A stretch of DNA of 64,000 nucleotides from NCBI RefSeq assembly GCF_000739015.1, contig NZ_JPUG01000078.1, positions 372,001 through 436,000 of the forward strand, in the 5' to 3' direction. Source of the DNA: Microvirga sp. BSC39 (lineage in GTDB: Bacteria; Pseudomonadota; Alphaproteobacteria; Rhizobiales; Beijerinckiaceae). Made by a program: the position numbers and the translations under genes. Shown piece after piece: positions 34,263 through 43,033 of the stretch; the stretch's first letter is position 1, and the number at the start of each line of letters is the position of its first letter. Below the pieces are notes generated by a model. That model saw nothing but the letters and a program-made list of their open reading frames with translations. It did no database searches and was not told the DNA's origin.

Positions 34263-34951
34263 TATTCGGCGGCCTCTGCGCGCAGATGGGGCTTGCGGTC
34301 GCGTGCGAGCCGATCGCCGAGCGCTGTGATGCCCGCAGTGAAGGATTGCTGCAGGCGCCCGAGATCGGTGGTGAGCTTGTTGTAGGCGATCACGGCCGGA
34401 ATGGCGGCGACGAGACCGATGGCTGTTGCAAACAGGGCCTCGGCGATGCCGGGAGCGACCACCGCAAGGCTGGTGTCCTGGCTTGCCGCGATGGCGGAGA
34501 ACGCGTTCATGATGCCCCAGACAGTGCCGAACAGACCGATGAAGGGCGCCGCCGACCCGATGGTGGCCAGAAACGGCAATCCCACCTGAAGCTGACGCAT
34601 GTCGGCGGACAGCGCAGCGCGCATGGCCCGCTCGATCCGCTCCCGCCGCTCCGCACGGCTCTCCGACGGGTCCTGATCGCGCCATGCGTCCTGGCCGGCG
34701 GCAACGATGCGCCCTGTGGTTCCGGCAGGTTGCGGGTGAAGCCTCTCGGTCGAACGGGCAACTGTTTCGAAGCTGCGCGCCTGATGGCGGGCGTTCCTGA
34801 AGCGCAGAAGCTTTTCGACCATGATCGTCCAGCATCCGAGCGACGCCAGGACGAGCAGGATCATGACCCCTTTGACGATCGGGTCGGCCTGCAGGAACAG
34901 GCCGAGGAATGAAAGATCGTGCAGCGTGGCGGGTACGATGTCGTTCATCAC
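34262..34951 (-). CDS. exbB: ExbB biopolymer transport protein
   Basis: The 229-residue protein has three membrane segments: about 22-45, then LPFLATIGSAAPFIGLFGTVWGIM and GIAEALFATAIGLVAAIPAVIAYN, the characteristic MotA/TolQ/ExbB helices. It begins MMND, so ATG 34951 or 34948. It follows the exported-protein gene by 7 bases. Confidence 0.93.
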   Translation of the reverse strand: MMNDIVPATLHDLSFLGLFLQADPIVKGVMILLVLASLGCWTIMVEKLLRFRNARHQARSFETVARSTERLHPQPAGTTGRIVAAGQDAWRDQDPSESRAERRERIERAMRAALSADMRQLQVGLPFLATIGSAAPFIGLFGTVWGIMNAFSAIAASQDTSLAVVAPGIAEALFATAIGLVAAIPAVIAYNKLTTDLGRLQQSFTAGITALGDRLARDRKPHLRAEAAE

Positions 34952-34958
34952 AGCAATC

Positions 34959-35417
34959 TCATTTCGTGAATGAAACGGTGTCGATCTTGGAGGAGGTCTC
35001 CACAGCGGACAGGCACTCCTCCCGTGAACTCGCAGCGCGCTCGCATGTCATGACGTCATTGAGGAGAACGCGCCCGAACCGGGAGCAGCTCAAGCCTGGA
35101 AAATCGAACAGCTTGATGAGGGTCTTGCGGCCGGGCACCGGACCGACTTCGACCGCCAGCCTCCTGGCCGCGACACCGTCCGTATCGAGGGCAAACAGAT
35201 CGAGCTTCAGCGAGCGCCAGCTCTCGCCCTTCTGATTGTCGATCAGGAAATAGGTTCGGCAGTTCTCGCCCGCAGTCTCGATCTTGTTCAGCTCGATCCG
35301 CAGAGGCGATGCACGATCCTGAGCCAGAGCCGCTCCGCTGAAGGGGAGGAGCAGGGCGAGGCATGCCCATATGCCCGCTGTCGAATAGCCAGGGTCATTC
35401 CACGTGCTTGCCCTCAT
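34959..35417 (-). CDS. exported protein heading the exbB-exbD-tonB operon
   Basis: From ATG 35417 (GGAGGAAGG upstream) the precursor has 152 residues. A signal peptide ends AALAQD near residue 33. The mature protein is beta-rich with four Cys residues (NCRTYF, LSCSRFG, TCERAA, EECLSA), likely two disulfides, and RIELNKIE. I recognise no named family. Being the first gene, 7 bases before exbB, it is likely part of TonB-linked uptake or its control. An upstream in-frame ATG at 35519 has no ribosome-binding site. Confidence 0.75.
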   Translation of the reverse strand: MRASTWNDPGYSTAGIWACLALLLPFSGAALAQDRASPLRIELNKIETAGENCRTYFLIDNQKGESWRSLKLDLFALDTDGVAARRLAVEVGPVPGRKTLIKLFDFPGLSCSRFGRVLLNDVMTCERAASSREECLSAVETSSKIDTVSFTK

Positions 35418-35601
35418 GAACCCTTCCTCCTCGTTCGTATGGACGAGCGCGCAGATGCGCAGCCTCACTGATGCGAGAGAAAACACCGGCGTCCCTGTGG
35501 CTCGCCGCTGTGGGCTCATGCCTGAGACCAGCGAAACGTCTCACGGGACAGTCAGATGAGATATCTGGAAGAAGTTATTCAAATCAAGGGCTTATGCAAA
35601 A

Positions 35602-35618
35602 ATCAGAGGCGTTCTAAA
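35602..35618. promoter_or_regulatory. possible Irr iron-control (ICE-like) box
   Basis: ATCAGAGGCGTTCTAAA has the layout TTTAGAA-N3-TTCTAAA, with a perfect right half and 4 of 7 matches on the left. It lies 184 bases before the start of the exported-protein/exbBD/tonB operon. Rhizobial tonB operons are commonly iron-controlled, which makes it plausible; the left arm is weak. Confidence 0.35.
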
Positions 35619-35820
35619 ACAACCGCTACCCTGTTGAGAACGGGAGCAATTTCGCTTCTTTAAAAACCGTTCAAAGTAAATTTTTTCCATTTTCGGTGGC
35701 GTCAGCTCTGCTGGAGACCTCTCATCCACGCTCCGACACGCATCATCCGTGTTTCACAAAAATACCATGTTGGACATGAACAAGGGATTGAACCGGCACA
35801 TTGTATCAAGGAGTTGCAGC

Positions 35821-35922
35821 GTGGGTTTAAAAGGTCACGACAAGCCCTTTCCCGCTTGGTATCCATACGCTTTCGTCGGCGGGATCGCTGCTCTCGCAAC
35901 GGCGCTTTATGTGCTGGGCTGA
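35821..35922 (+). CDS. 33-residue single-pass membrane peptide
   Basis: The frame starts at GTG with AAGGAG 8 bases upstream and encodes 33 residues ending TGA at 35922. A polar start (GLKGHDKPFPAWYPY) leads into one clean membrane helix of about 18 residues (AFVGGIAALATALYVLG). This hydrophilic-Pro-aromatic-helix layout is typical of real small membrane proteins and unlikely by chance. I do not recognise the family. Confidence 0.55.
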   Translation: MGLKGHDKPFPAWYPYAFVGGIAALATALYVLG

Positions 35923-36089
35923 TGCCGCTTCGCGGCAGTCCGAACGGTGCAAGACAGGCGCTTCGCCCGCATCCGTTGAACATCTCTGCTTTTGGTGATG
36001 AGTTTCGTGGGCTCGTTAGGCTCCTGACACTGCATCCCAAAGCGAAGCGAGGCAGTACATCCGTGCCCCGTTCACTTTTGGGAGAGTGT

Positions 36090-36185
36090 TGATCCTTCTG
36101 GTGGATCAGCCCGGCCATACTGGCCGGGATATGGTTAACACATCGTTAAAAGATGCTTCCCTAAGGGAAGAAACATCAATTAACG
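36090..36185. repeat. three consecutive hairpins
   Basis: Hairpin 1 pairs TGATCC (36090-36095) with GGATCA (36103-36108). Hairpin 2 is CCCGGCCA-TAC-TGGCCGGG (36110-36128). Hairpin 3 pairs CGTTAA, GATG and CTTCCC (36144-36161) with GGGAAG, CATC and TTAACG (36165-36185), 16 base pairs with a 2x2 internal loop and an AAA bulge. No T-run follows on either strand. It could be an RNA gene, an mRNA 3' structure or a protein-binding array. Confidence 0.5.
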
Positions 36186-36258
36186 ACCGGGATGCCGCAC
36201 TCCCGATGCCTGCCAGGCAAGAAGTGGGGCATTCGCCTGCGGGAGCATTCTTCCCCGC

Positions 36259-37776
36259 TCACATCACAGCGCCCACCTGCCAGGGAACGAACTCAAGGTC
36301 GCCGTAGCCGAGTTCCTCGGACTTCGTGGGCACTCCGGAGGCGACCTTCAGCAGAATATCGAAGATCTCCTGGCCCTTCTCTTCCAGGGAGACGCCATCG
36401 AGGATGTCGCCGCAATTGATGTCCATGTCGTCGATCATGCGGCGGTAGATGTCGGAGTTGGTGGCGAGCTTGAGGGATGGCGCAGGCTTGCACCCGAAAG
36501 CGGATCCTCGCCCCGTGGTGAAGGCGATCAGGTTGGCCCCGCCGGCTACCTGGCCGGTTGCGGCGACAGGATCGTAGCCGGGCGTGTCCATGTAAACGAA
36601 GCCGTGATCCTTCACCTGCTCGGCATATTCGTACACGGCCTGAAGCGTGGAGCGTCCGCCTTTGGCGGTTGCTCCCAGGGACTTCTCGAGGATCGTCGTC
36701 AGGCCGCCTGCCTTGTTGCCCGGTGACGGGTTGTTGTTCATCTCGCCGCCGTTGCGTTCCGTGTAGGCCTCCCACCATCTGATCCGTGCGACGAGCTTTT
36801 CACCGACCTCCCGGGTTGCGGCGCGGCGGGTGAGCAGATGCTCCGCGCCGTAGATCTCCGGCGTCTCTGACAGGATGGATGTTCCGCCGTGCCGCACGAG
36901 CAGATCGGAGGCGACGCCCAGGGCCGGATTGGCCGTGAGGGCGGAATAGCCGTCCGAGCCGCCACATTGAAGAGCCAAGACCAGTTCCGAGGCAGGCCGT
37001 GTCTCCCGCTGCGCCTTCGCGACAACCGGGAGCATGGCCTTCACGGCATCGGCGATGGCCTGCACGGTCTTTCGCGTGCCGCCTGTCTCCTGGATCGTCA
37101 AGGTGCGGAACGTGTCCGTCTCCGAGAGACCGTATTCCTGTTTCATCCGTCCGATCTGGAACACCTCGCAACCCAGGCCGACCATGATCACGCCGGCGAA
37201 ATTGGGATGGCTGGCATAGCCCCATTGCGTGCGGCGCAGGATCTCGAATCCCTCGCCATAGGCCGCATGGCCGCAGCCCGTGCCGTGAACGATGGCAACG
37301 ATGCCGTCGATCCCGGGATAGTCGCGCAGGATGCCGGAGCGCTCCACCTCAGCGGCGGCGAAGCGGGCCACGGAGGCCGAGCAGTTCACGGATGTGAGAA
37401 TGCCGATGTAGTTGCGGGTTCCGGTCTTGCCCGAGGCGCGCCGGTATCCCTGGAAGGTCGCCTGCAGTTCCGGCGGAAGCAGGTCGTCGTCTCTTGCATC
37501 GGCGCAGAAGGCATAATCCCGCTCGAAATCATGCAGTCCCACATTGTGCTCATGCACCCACTCGCCCGGTGCGATGTGGGTTTTGGCGAAGCCGATGATC
37601 TGGCCGAACTTTCGGATCGGCTCTCCTTCCCGGATCGGCTCCACGGCCATCTTGTGGCCGCGCAGGATACGCTCGCGGGCCGTCAGGCCGGCAGCGTCGG
37701 CACCCTGGTTCACGAGATCGATGGCGATGACTACGTTGTCATCGGGGGAAAGGCGAATGGTGCGTGGGGTGTTCAT
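36259..37776 (-). CDS. UxaA/GarD-family sugar-acid dehydratase
   Basis: The protein of about 505 residues fuses an N-terminal SAF domain (IRLSPDDNVVIAIDLV) to the UxaA/GarD C-terminal domain. Conserved Cys/His-rich segments are TSVNCSAS, VHGTGCGHAAYGEG, LALQCGGSDGYSALTANPALG and NNNPSPGNKAGGLTT. The family dehydrates altronate or galactarate to a 2-keto-3-deoxy acid using iron. A TRAP transporter and GntR regulator upstream suggest a sugar acid; which one is open. ATG 37776 is preferred over GTG 37785. Confidence 0.85.
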   Translation of the reverse strand: MNTPRTIRLSPDDNVVIAIDLVNQGADAAGLTARERILRGHKMAVEPIREGEPIRKFGQIIGFAKTHIAPGEWVHEHNVGLHDFERDYAFCADARDDDLLPPELQATFQGYRRASGKTGTRNYIGILTSVNCSASVARFAAAEVERSGILRDYPGIDGIVAIVHGTGCGHAAYGEGFEILRRTQWGYASHPNFAGVIMVGLGCEVFQIGRMKQEYGLSETDTFRTLTIQETGGTRKTVQAIADAVKAMLPVVAKAQRETRPASELVLALQCGGSDGYSALTANPALGVASDLLVRHGGTSILSETPEIYGAEHLLTRRAATREVGEKLVARIRWWEAYTERNGGEMNNNPSPGNKAGGLTTILEKSLGATAKGGRSTLQAVYEYAEQVKDHGFVYMDTPGYDPVAATGQVAGGANLIAFTTGRGSAFGCKPAPSLKLATNSDIYRRMIDDMDINCGDILDGVSLEEKGQEIFDILLKVASGVPTKSEELGYGDLEFVPWQVGAVM

Positions 37777-37794
37777 GGCAATCACTTTTCACAA

Positions 37795-39150
37795 TCAAAG
37801 GTAGCCGAGTTCCTTCAGGAACTGCGGCAGCCAAAGGACGGTTTCAGGGACGAATGTGATGAGGAGAAGAACGATGACCAAGGGTACCAGCCACGGCGCG
37901 CAGGCCTTCATGCACTCCTCGAAGGAAATCTTTGCGACTCTCGTCAGCACGTAGAGAACCATGCCGACGGGCGGCGTCAGAAGTCCGATCATCAGGTTCA
38001 GAACCATGACGATGCCGAAGTGCACCGGATCGATTCCGAGCTTGATGGCCACCGGGAGCAGCACCGGCGTGAGGATCGTGATGGCCGCGATGGTTTCCAT
38101 GAAGCAGCCGACGACCACCAGGAACACGTTGACGAGGATCAGGAAGGTGATCGGATCGGCCGCATAGGTGATGATCCACTCACCGAGGGCGTCGGTGGTG
38201 CGTGTGGTGGTCAGCACCCAGCCGAAGATCGACGCTCCTGCCACGATGAAGAGCACGACGGCGGTCGTCTCGATCGTGTCCATCGTCACGCGGATGAACT
38301 GGCGCAGGCTCAGGACAGAATAGCGGGGCCGCTGCCCACGGGCGCTCAGCATCAGGTTGAAGCTGCGATGGATCACGGTGGAGAGGAGCAGAGCATAGGC
38401 GCACGCGAAGACCGCCGCCTCCGTGGGCGTGAACAGGCCGAAGCTCATGCCGCCGATGATGATGGCCGGCGTCAGGAGCGGCAGGAAGGCATTCAGGAAC
38501 GACCTGCCGAGACGCCCGAGCTCGAACCGCGCATCCCGCCCGATGCCGTAGTGGTGCGCATAGAGGGCCACCGTGGCCGACATGAAGAACGCCATGATCA
38601 GGCCGGGCAGGATGCCGGCCACGAAGAGCGCGTTGATCGAGGCATTGGCGACGACGCCATAGATCACGAGAGGCAGGGACGGCGGGATGATCGGCCCGAT
38701 GGTCGATGAGGCGGCGGTGAGGCCCACGGCGAACTTCGTGTCGTAGCCGTGGTCGCGCATGGCCTTGATCTCGATGGTCCCGATGCCGCCCGCATCGGCC
38801 ACAGCGGTTCCCGACATTCCGGCGAAGATGACGGAGCCCGCCACGTTCACGTGGCCCAGGCCGCCCCTCAGCCAGCCCACGGCGGCAACGGCGAAATCGT
38901 AGATCTGCTTGGTGATGCCGGCGGAGTTCATCAGGTTGCCGGCCATGATGAAGAACGGCACCGCCAGCAGCGGAAAGGAGTCGACGCCGTTCACCATGCG
39001 GTGGATCACGGTGATCACCGGGGTGGTGACTTCGCCTGTCAGGTTGCCGACGAAGAGGAACAGGAGCGAGGATCCGGCCAGCGCCACGGCAATCGGCACG
39101 CCGATGACGATCATGACGAGGAGCGCGACGAGCATCAGGGTGATGAGCAT
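37795..39150 (-). CDS. dctM: TRAP transporter large membrane subunit
   Basis: The 451-residue DctM-type protein has about twelve membrane helices, with PFFIMAGNLMN, MSGTAVADAGGIG and ASSTIGPIIPPSLPLVIYG as family landmarks. It drives solute uptake with a sodium or proton gradient. It is 14 bases after dctQ and 18 before the dehydratase. Confidence 0.92.
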   Translation of the reverse strand: MLITLMLVALLVMIVIGVPIAVALAGSSLLFLFVGNLTGEVTTPVITVIHRMVNGVDSFPLLAVPFFIMAGNLMNSAGITKQIYDFAVAAVGWLRGGLGHVNVAGSVIFAGMSGTAVADAGGIGTIEIKAMRDHGYDTKFAVGLTAASSTIGPIIPPSLPLVIYGVVANASINALFVAGILPGLIMAFFMSATVALYAHHYGIGRDARFELGRLGRSFLNAFLPLLTPAIIIGGMSFGLFTPTEAAVFACAYALLLSTVIHRSFNLMLSARGQRPRYSVLSLRQFIRVTMDTIETTAVVLFIVAGASIFGWVLTTTRTTDALGEWIITYAADPITFLILVNVFLVVVGCFMETIAAITILTPVLLPVAIKLGIDPVHFGIVMVLNLMIGLLTPPVGMVLYVLTRVAKISFEECMKACAPWLVPLVIVLLLITFVPETVLWLPQFLKELGYL

Positions 39151-39164
39151 AGGGGTCTCCGCCG

Positions 39165-39776
39165 TCAGTCGATTGTCAGGACATGAGGAGCATCTGCCTC
39201 ACGTCGGCGGAGGCGCCGCAGGAACCGCAGGGTCGCATGGATGGTCACCCCGATCAGGGCTGCGGAAACCGCCCAGTAGATGTAGCTCTTCGGAATGTCG
39301 ATAGACACCATGTAGCCCGGAGCAAGCGCGCCGAGCTGATAGGCGTACCAGGCCATGGCGCCGCAGAAGAGAGCCACGAGCCCGTCCACGGCAACGAGGG
39401 TCCAGTGCCTGGCCGCGCGGGGAAGATAGAGCAGAAGGGCTTCGACAGCGATGTGCGTGCCCTTGCGCATGGCCGTCACCGATCCCACGAAGGTGATCAG
39501 GATCAGGAAATACCGGGCGATCTCCTCCGTCCATCCCAGCGAGTTGTTCAGCACATACCGCGTGAAGAACTGCAGGAAGACGATTCCGAACAGGATCCAG
39601 AAGATCGCGAAGACCAGCGCATCCGACCATCGCAGGTCGGAGAGGTCCACGTGCGCCTCCTCCTCCTGCCATTGCTCGAACAGCTCATCCATATCCCGGT
39701 GAACGTCCTCCGGCGGAGCGGCATTGCTCCTCGTTTCAGTCACGGCGGGAGCCTGGGTGTTCTGGATTGCGGGCAT
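39165..39776 (-). CDS. dctQ: TRAP transporter small membrane subunit
   Basis: The 203-residue protein has a soluble N-terminus of about 50 residues and four membrane helices, with LGWTEEIARYFLILITFVGS, the DctQ signature region. It pairs with the large subunit. The N-terminal acidic stretch (DELFEQWQEEEAHVD) is longer than usual. Confidence 0.9.
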   Translation of the reverse strand: MPAIQNTQAPAVTETRSNAAPPEDVHRDMDELFEQWQEEEAHVDLSDLRWSDALVFAIFWILFGIVFLQFFTRYVLNNSLGWTEEIARYFLILITFVGSVTAMRKGTHIAVEALLLYLPRAARHWTLVAVDGLVALFCGAMAWYAYQLGALAPGYMVSIDIPKSYIYWAVSAALIGVTIHATLRFLRRLRRREADAPHVLTID

Positions 39777-39805
39777 GCGGTCCGGCTTTTCTCAATGAGA
39801 AGCGT

Positions 39806-39834
39806 GAGGCTCTCTCCACGGGGAAGAGAGCCTC
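39806..39834 (-). terminator. intercistronic hairpin between dctP and dctQ
   Basis: GAGGCTCTCT and AGAGAGCCTC form a perfect 10-bp stem with a 9-base loop, just after the dctP stop. Like the livK hairpin it probably protects or partly terminates the binding-protein transcript. Confidence 0.7.
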
Positions 39835-39844
39835 GGCTGTCGCG

Positions 39845-40840
39845 CTAGTTGGTGGTCGCCTTGATGGCCTGCAGACGGTCGTAGACCGCTTTGTCCCAGG
39901 TGGCGTCCGGCCCCATGTGCATCTTGACCACGGCTTCACGGAATGGCGCGCGATCCACCGCCACCACGTTCTTGCCCTGGCCCTTGAACCACTCGACCAG
40001 CTCCTTCTCCATCTTGGCGATGTCGTCGGTGCACTTGTCGGCCGCCTCCTGCAGGATCTCGGTCAGCGCCTTCTGCTCGTCCGCCGACATGCGCTTCATC
40101 GTTCCGCCGGACACGATGGTGAGAAGGGCATCCGTGATGTGCCCGGTCAGCACGATGTTCTTCTGAACCTCGTGGAACTTCTTGGCCTGGATGGTGACCA
40201 GCGGGTTCTCCTGCGCGTCGACCACGCCTTGCGAGAGCGCCAGATATACCTCGGCGAAGGCGATCGGCGTCGGGTTGGCCCCGACGGCTCTCGGGAACAT
40301 GGTGTAGAGCGGCGCATCGGGCACGCGGATCTTCACGCCCTTCATGTCCTCGGGCTTGGCGATGTCCTTGTTCGCCGTCACGTGCCGCTCGCCGTAATAG
40401 GTGAGGCTCACGACCTGGTGGCCGGTCTTCTTCTCGTATCCCTGGCCGAGCTCCTTGAAGAGATCGGATTTCCGGAAGGCGTTCCAGTGGCCGAAGTCGC
40501 GGAACATGTACGGAGCGCCGCCGATGGCGACCGGCCCATGGGCACGTCCGGCGAAGAGCTGGCCGGTATAGATGATGTCGACCGTGCCGAGGGACAGGCC
40601 CTCGTTGATGTCGCTCTCCTTGCCGAGGGACGAGGCCGGGAAGACCTCGATCGTGTACTTGCCGTTGGTCCGCTTCTTGAGCTCCTCACCGGCCCAGAGG
40701 GCCCATTTGTGATAGGGCTCGGAGGTCTCGTAGACGTGGGCCCACTTGAGTTTGGTTTGGGCGCTTGCCGGCAGGGCGGGAAGCGTGACGGCTGCGGCGG
40801 CGATGAGGCCGAAGGCTAGGCGGCGAGTCAAAGATGGCAT
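39845..40840 (-). CDS. dctP: TRAP transporter periplasmic binding protein
   Basis: From ATG 40840 (GGAGG upstream) the precursor has 331 residues with a signal peptide ending ASAQ. It belongs to the DctP family: FPASSLGKESDINEGLSLGTVD, then MKGVKIRVPDAPLYT with the Arg that clamps the substrate carboxylate, and QGVVDAQENP. The family binds C4-dicarboxylates, sialic or sugar acids. The operon partner dehydratase favours a hexarate or hexonate. Upstream in-frame ATG at 40915 is not needed. Confidence 0.92.
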   Translation of the reverse strand: MPSLTRRLAFGLIAAAAVTLPALPASAQTKLKWAHVYETSEPYHKWALWAGEELKKRTNGKYTIEVFPASSLGKESDINEGLSLGTVDIIYTGQLFAGRAHGPVAIGGAPYMFRDFGHWNAFRKSDLFKELGQGYEKKTGHQVVSLTYYGERHVTANKDIAKPEDMKGVKIRVPDAPLYTMFPRAVGANPTPIAFAEVYLALSQGVVDAQENPLVTIQAKKFHEVQKNIVLTGHITDALLTIVSGGTMKRMSADEQKALTEILQEAADKCTDDIAKMEKELVEWFKGQGKNVVAVDRAPFREAVVKMHMGPDATWDKAVYDRLQAIKATTN

Positions 40841-40949
40841 AGGCGTTCCTCCGAAATAGCCCGGCTCTCCGGCCGGCTCATGATGATCGACGAGCGATGC
40901 GCTCGCCGGAGGCACCCGACAAGCTTGTGGCTTTCGCCCATCGGTTGGG

Positions 40950-40961
40950 CTAACATGTTAG
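40950..40961. promoter_or_regulatory. GntR-type operator
   Basis: CTAACATGTTAG is a perfect 12-bp palindrome, 4 bases before the GntR-gene start and 109 bases before dctP. Position suggests autoregulation and control of the divergent TRAP operon. Confidence 0.55.
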
Positions 40962-40965
40962 GCAT

Positions 40966-41682
40966 ATGGACGCGTTCGACAAGAGAAAATACTACCAATT
41001 CCTAACTCCCTTGGAGCGAGGGCCGCGGGGGAATACGACCGAGCAGGTCGAGCGCTCGCTTCGGTCGGCCATCGTCGGTCTCGATTTCGAGCCAGGCGAG
41101 TTCATCGACAAGGGAGCTGTTTGCGCTGCCCTCGGGGTCTCCCGGTTTCCCGTCTCGGAGGCCCTCGCGCGCCTCGCGACAGAGGGGCTCGTCGAGATCC
41201 TGCCCCAGCGTGGCAGCCGCGCTGCACGCATTCGCCTTTCGGAAATCAAGGAATCGATGCTGATCCGTCAGGCCCTTGAATGCATGGTGGCGGAAAAGGC
41301 AGCCGAGCACCTGTCGGCGGCCGATCTGGAAGCGTTGCGTGAAAACCTGCACGCCCAGCAGGAGGCCGTCGGGCGAGGGGATCGCCCCGGCTTCTATGCC
41401 CTGGACCTCACGTTCCATACGATTCTGGTCGAAGGACTGAACCTGCCCCGCGTGGCGGCCGTGATCGATGCGTCCCGGGCCAATATCGACCGGGTGCGCC
41501 GGCTGCTCTCGTCGCCTCGCCGCCATGCAGTGACCCTGGCCGAACATCGCGAGCTCTTCCACGCGCTCGAGACCCGCGACCCGCGAGCGGCCCAAAAGGC
41601 CATGGCGGCCCATCTCGAAGCCGTCATGGAGGAGCTGGGGCGCTTCTCGGCCGAACATGCGGATGTGTTCGTGCATACCTGA
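40966..41682 (+). CDS. GntR family regulator (FCD/FadR type)
   Basis: The 238-residue protein has an N-terminal winged helix (VCAALGVSRFPVSEALARLATEGLVEILPQRG) and an all-helical FCD domain with DLTFHTILV and EHRELFHALETRD, whose Asp/His residues usually bind a metal and a carboxylate effector. It is divergent from dctP-dctQ-dctM-dehydratase and is the likely repressor. The bkd operon lies 115 bases downstream on the same strand. Confidence 0.88.
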   Translation: MDAFDKRKYYQFLTPLERGPRGNTTEQVERSLRSAIVGLDFEPGEFIDKGAVCAALGVSRFPVSEALARLATEGLVEILPQRGSRAARIRLSEIKESMLIRQALECMVAEKAAEHLSAADLEALRENLHAQQEAVGRGDRPGFYALDLTFHTILVEGLNLPRVAAVIDASRANIDRVRRLLSSPRRHAVTLAEHRELFHALETRDPRAAQKAMAAHLEAVMEELGRFSAEHADVFVHT

Positions 41683-41797
41683 CGGTCGACAGCCTGGGTA
41701 ATGGGAGGCTCTTTCCCCAGGCCTTATTTCCACCTCGTTGCACCTATGGCCGGATGGTGTTTCTTTCCTAGTTCTCTCCGGAGGAGAACGACAAATC

Positions 41798-43030
41798 ATG
41801 ACGACTGACGCACCTCTGTCCCTTCACGTGCCGGAACCGGCCGTTCGTCCGGGGGGAGCCCCGGATTTCTCGAATGTCAAAATTCCCAAGGCAGGAGCCG
41901 TCCCTAGGCCGAACATCGATGTCGATCCGGAGACCGTCCGGGATCTCGCGTTCTCGATCATTCGCGTTCTGAACCGCAATGGCGAGGCTGTCGGCCCGTG
42001 GGCAGGCCTGCTCAGCGACGAGGAGTTGATCGAGGGCATGCGCCACATGATGACGCTGCGCACCTTCGACGCCAGGATGCTGATTGCCCAGCGCCAGGGC
42101 AAGACGTCCTTTTACATGCAGCACCTCGGCGAGGAGGCGATCAGCTGCGCCTTCCGCAAGGCGCTCTCCCGCGGCGACATGAATTTTCCGACCTATCGCC
42201 AGGCCGGCCTCCTGATCGCGGACGGCTATCCCATGGTCGACATGATGTGTCAGGTTTATTCCAACGCGCGCGATCCATTGAAGGGGCGCCAGCTGCCCGT
42301 CATGTACAGCTCCAAGGAGCATGGGTTCTTCACGATCTCCGGCAACCTCGCGACGCAGTACATCCAGGCCGTCGGCTGGGCGATGGCATCGGCGATCCGC
42401 AACGACAATAAGATCGCCGCAGCATGGATCGGCGACGGATCAACGGCCGAGTCCGATTTCCATGCCGCGCTCGTCTTCGCCTCCACCTACAAGGCGCCCG
42501 TCGTTCTCAACATCGTCAACAACCAGTGGGCGATCTCGACCTTCCAGGGCATTGCGCGCGGGGGCTCGGGCACCTTTGCGGCCAGAGGCCTGGGCTTCGG
42601 CATTCCATCGCTCAGAGTCGACGGCAACGATTATCTTGCCGTCTATGCCGTGGCGAAATGGGCCGTCGAGCGGGCCCGCCGCAATCTCGGGCCAACGCTT
42701 GTCGAATACGTCACCTACCGGGCCGGGGCACATTCCACGTCCGACGATCCGTCGGCCTATCGACCGAAGACCGAGTCCGACGCCTGGCCCCTCGGCGATC
42801 CGATCATCCGCCTGAAGAACCATCTGATCGTGCGGGGCGTCTGGTCCGAGGAGCGTCACAAGCAGGCCGAGGCCGAGATTCTCGATACTGTGATCGCCGC
42901 CCAGAAGGAGGCGGAGAGCTACGGCACGCTGCATGCGGGCGGAAAGCCCTCCGCGCGCGACATGTTCGACGGCGTCTATGCCGAGATGCCGCCTCATCTG
43001 CGGCGGCAGCGTCAGCAGGCGGGGGTCTGA
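41798..43030 (+). CDS. bkdA1: branched-chain 2-oxoacid dehydrogenase E1 alpha
   Basis: From ATG 41798 (GGAGGAG upstream) the subunit has 410 residues and matches bacterial BkdA1 along its length: LHVPEPAVRPG at the start, FPTYRQAG, IGDGSTAESDFHAALVFA and NNQWAIST (thiamine diphosphate motif), HSTSDDPSAYRP, and MPPHLRRQRQ at the end. With E1 beta it decarboxylates the 2-oxoacids of valine, leucine and isoleucine. First of four genes. Confidence 0.94.
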   Translation: MTTDAPLSLHVPEPAVRPGGAPDFSNVKIPKAGAVPRPNIDVDPETVRDLAFSIIRVLNRNGEAVGPWAGLLSDEELIEGMRHMMTLRTFDARMLIAQRQGKTSFYMQHLGEEAISCAFRKALSRGDMNFPTYRQAGLLIADGYPMVDMMCQVYSNARDPLKGRQLPVMYSSKEHGFFTISGNLATQYIQAVGWAMASAIRNDNKIAAAWIGDGSTAESDFHAALVFASTYKAPVVLNIVNNQWAISTFQGIARGGSGTFAARGLGFGIPSLRVDGNDYLAVYAVAKWAVERARRNLGPTLVEYVTYRAGAHSTSDDPSAYRPKTESDAWPLGDPIIRLKNHLIVRGVWSEERHKQAEAEILDTVIAAQKEAESYGTLHAGGKPSARDMFDGVYAEMPPHLRRQRQQAGV

Positions 43031-43033
43031 TCC

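Larger units (their letters stand above)
35418..36258. other. gene-poor interval
   Basis: The 841 bases between the tonB operon and the dehydratase gene contain an Irr-box-like motif (35602), a 33-codon gene (35821) and three hairpins (36090-36185). Larger frames such as 35814-36092 and 35702-36118 are basic, unstructured and lack ribosome-binding sites. Confidence 0.6.
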
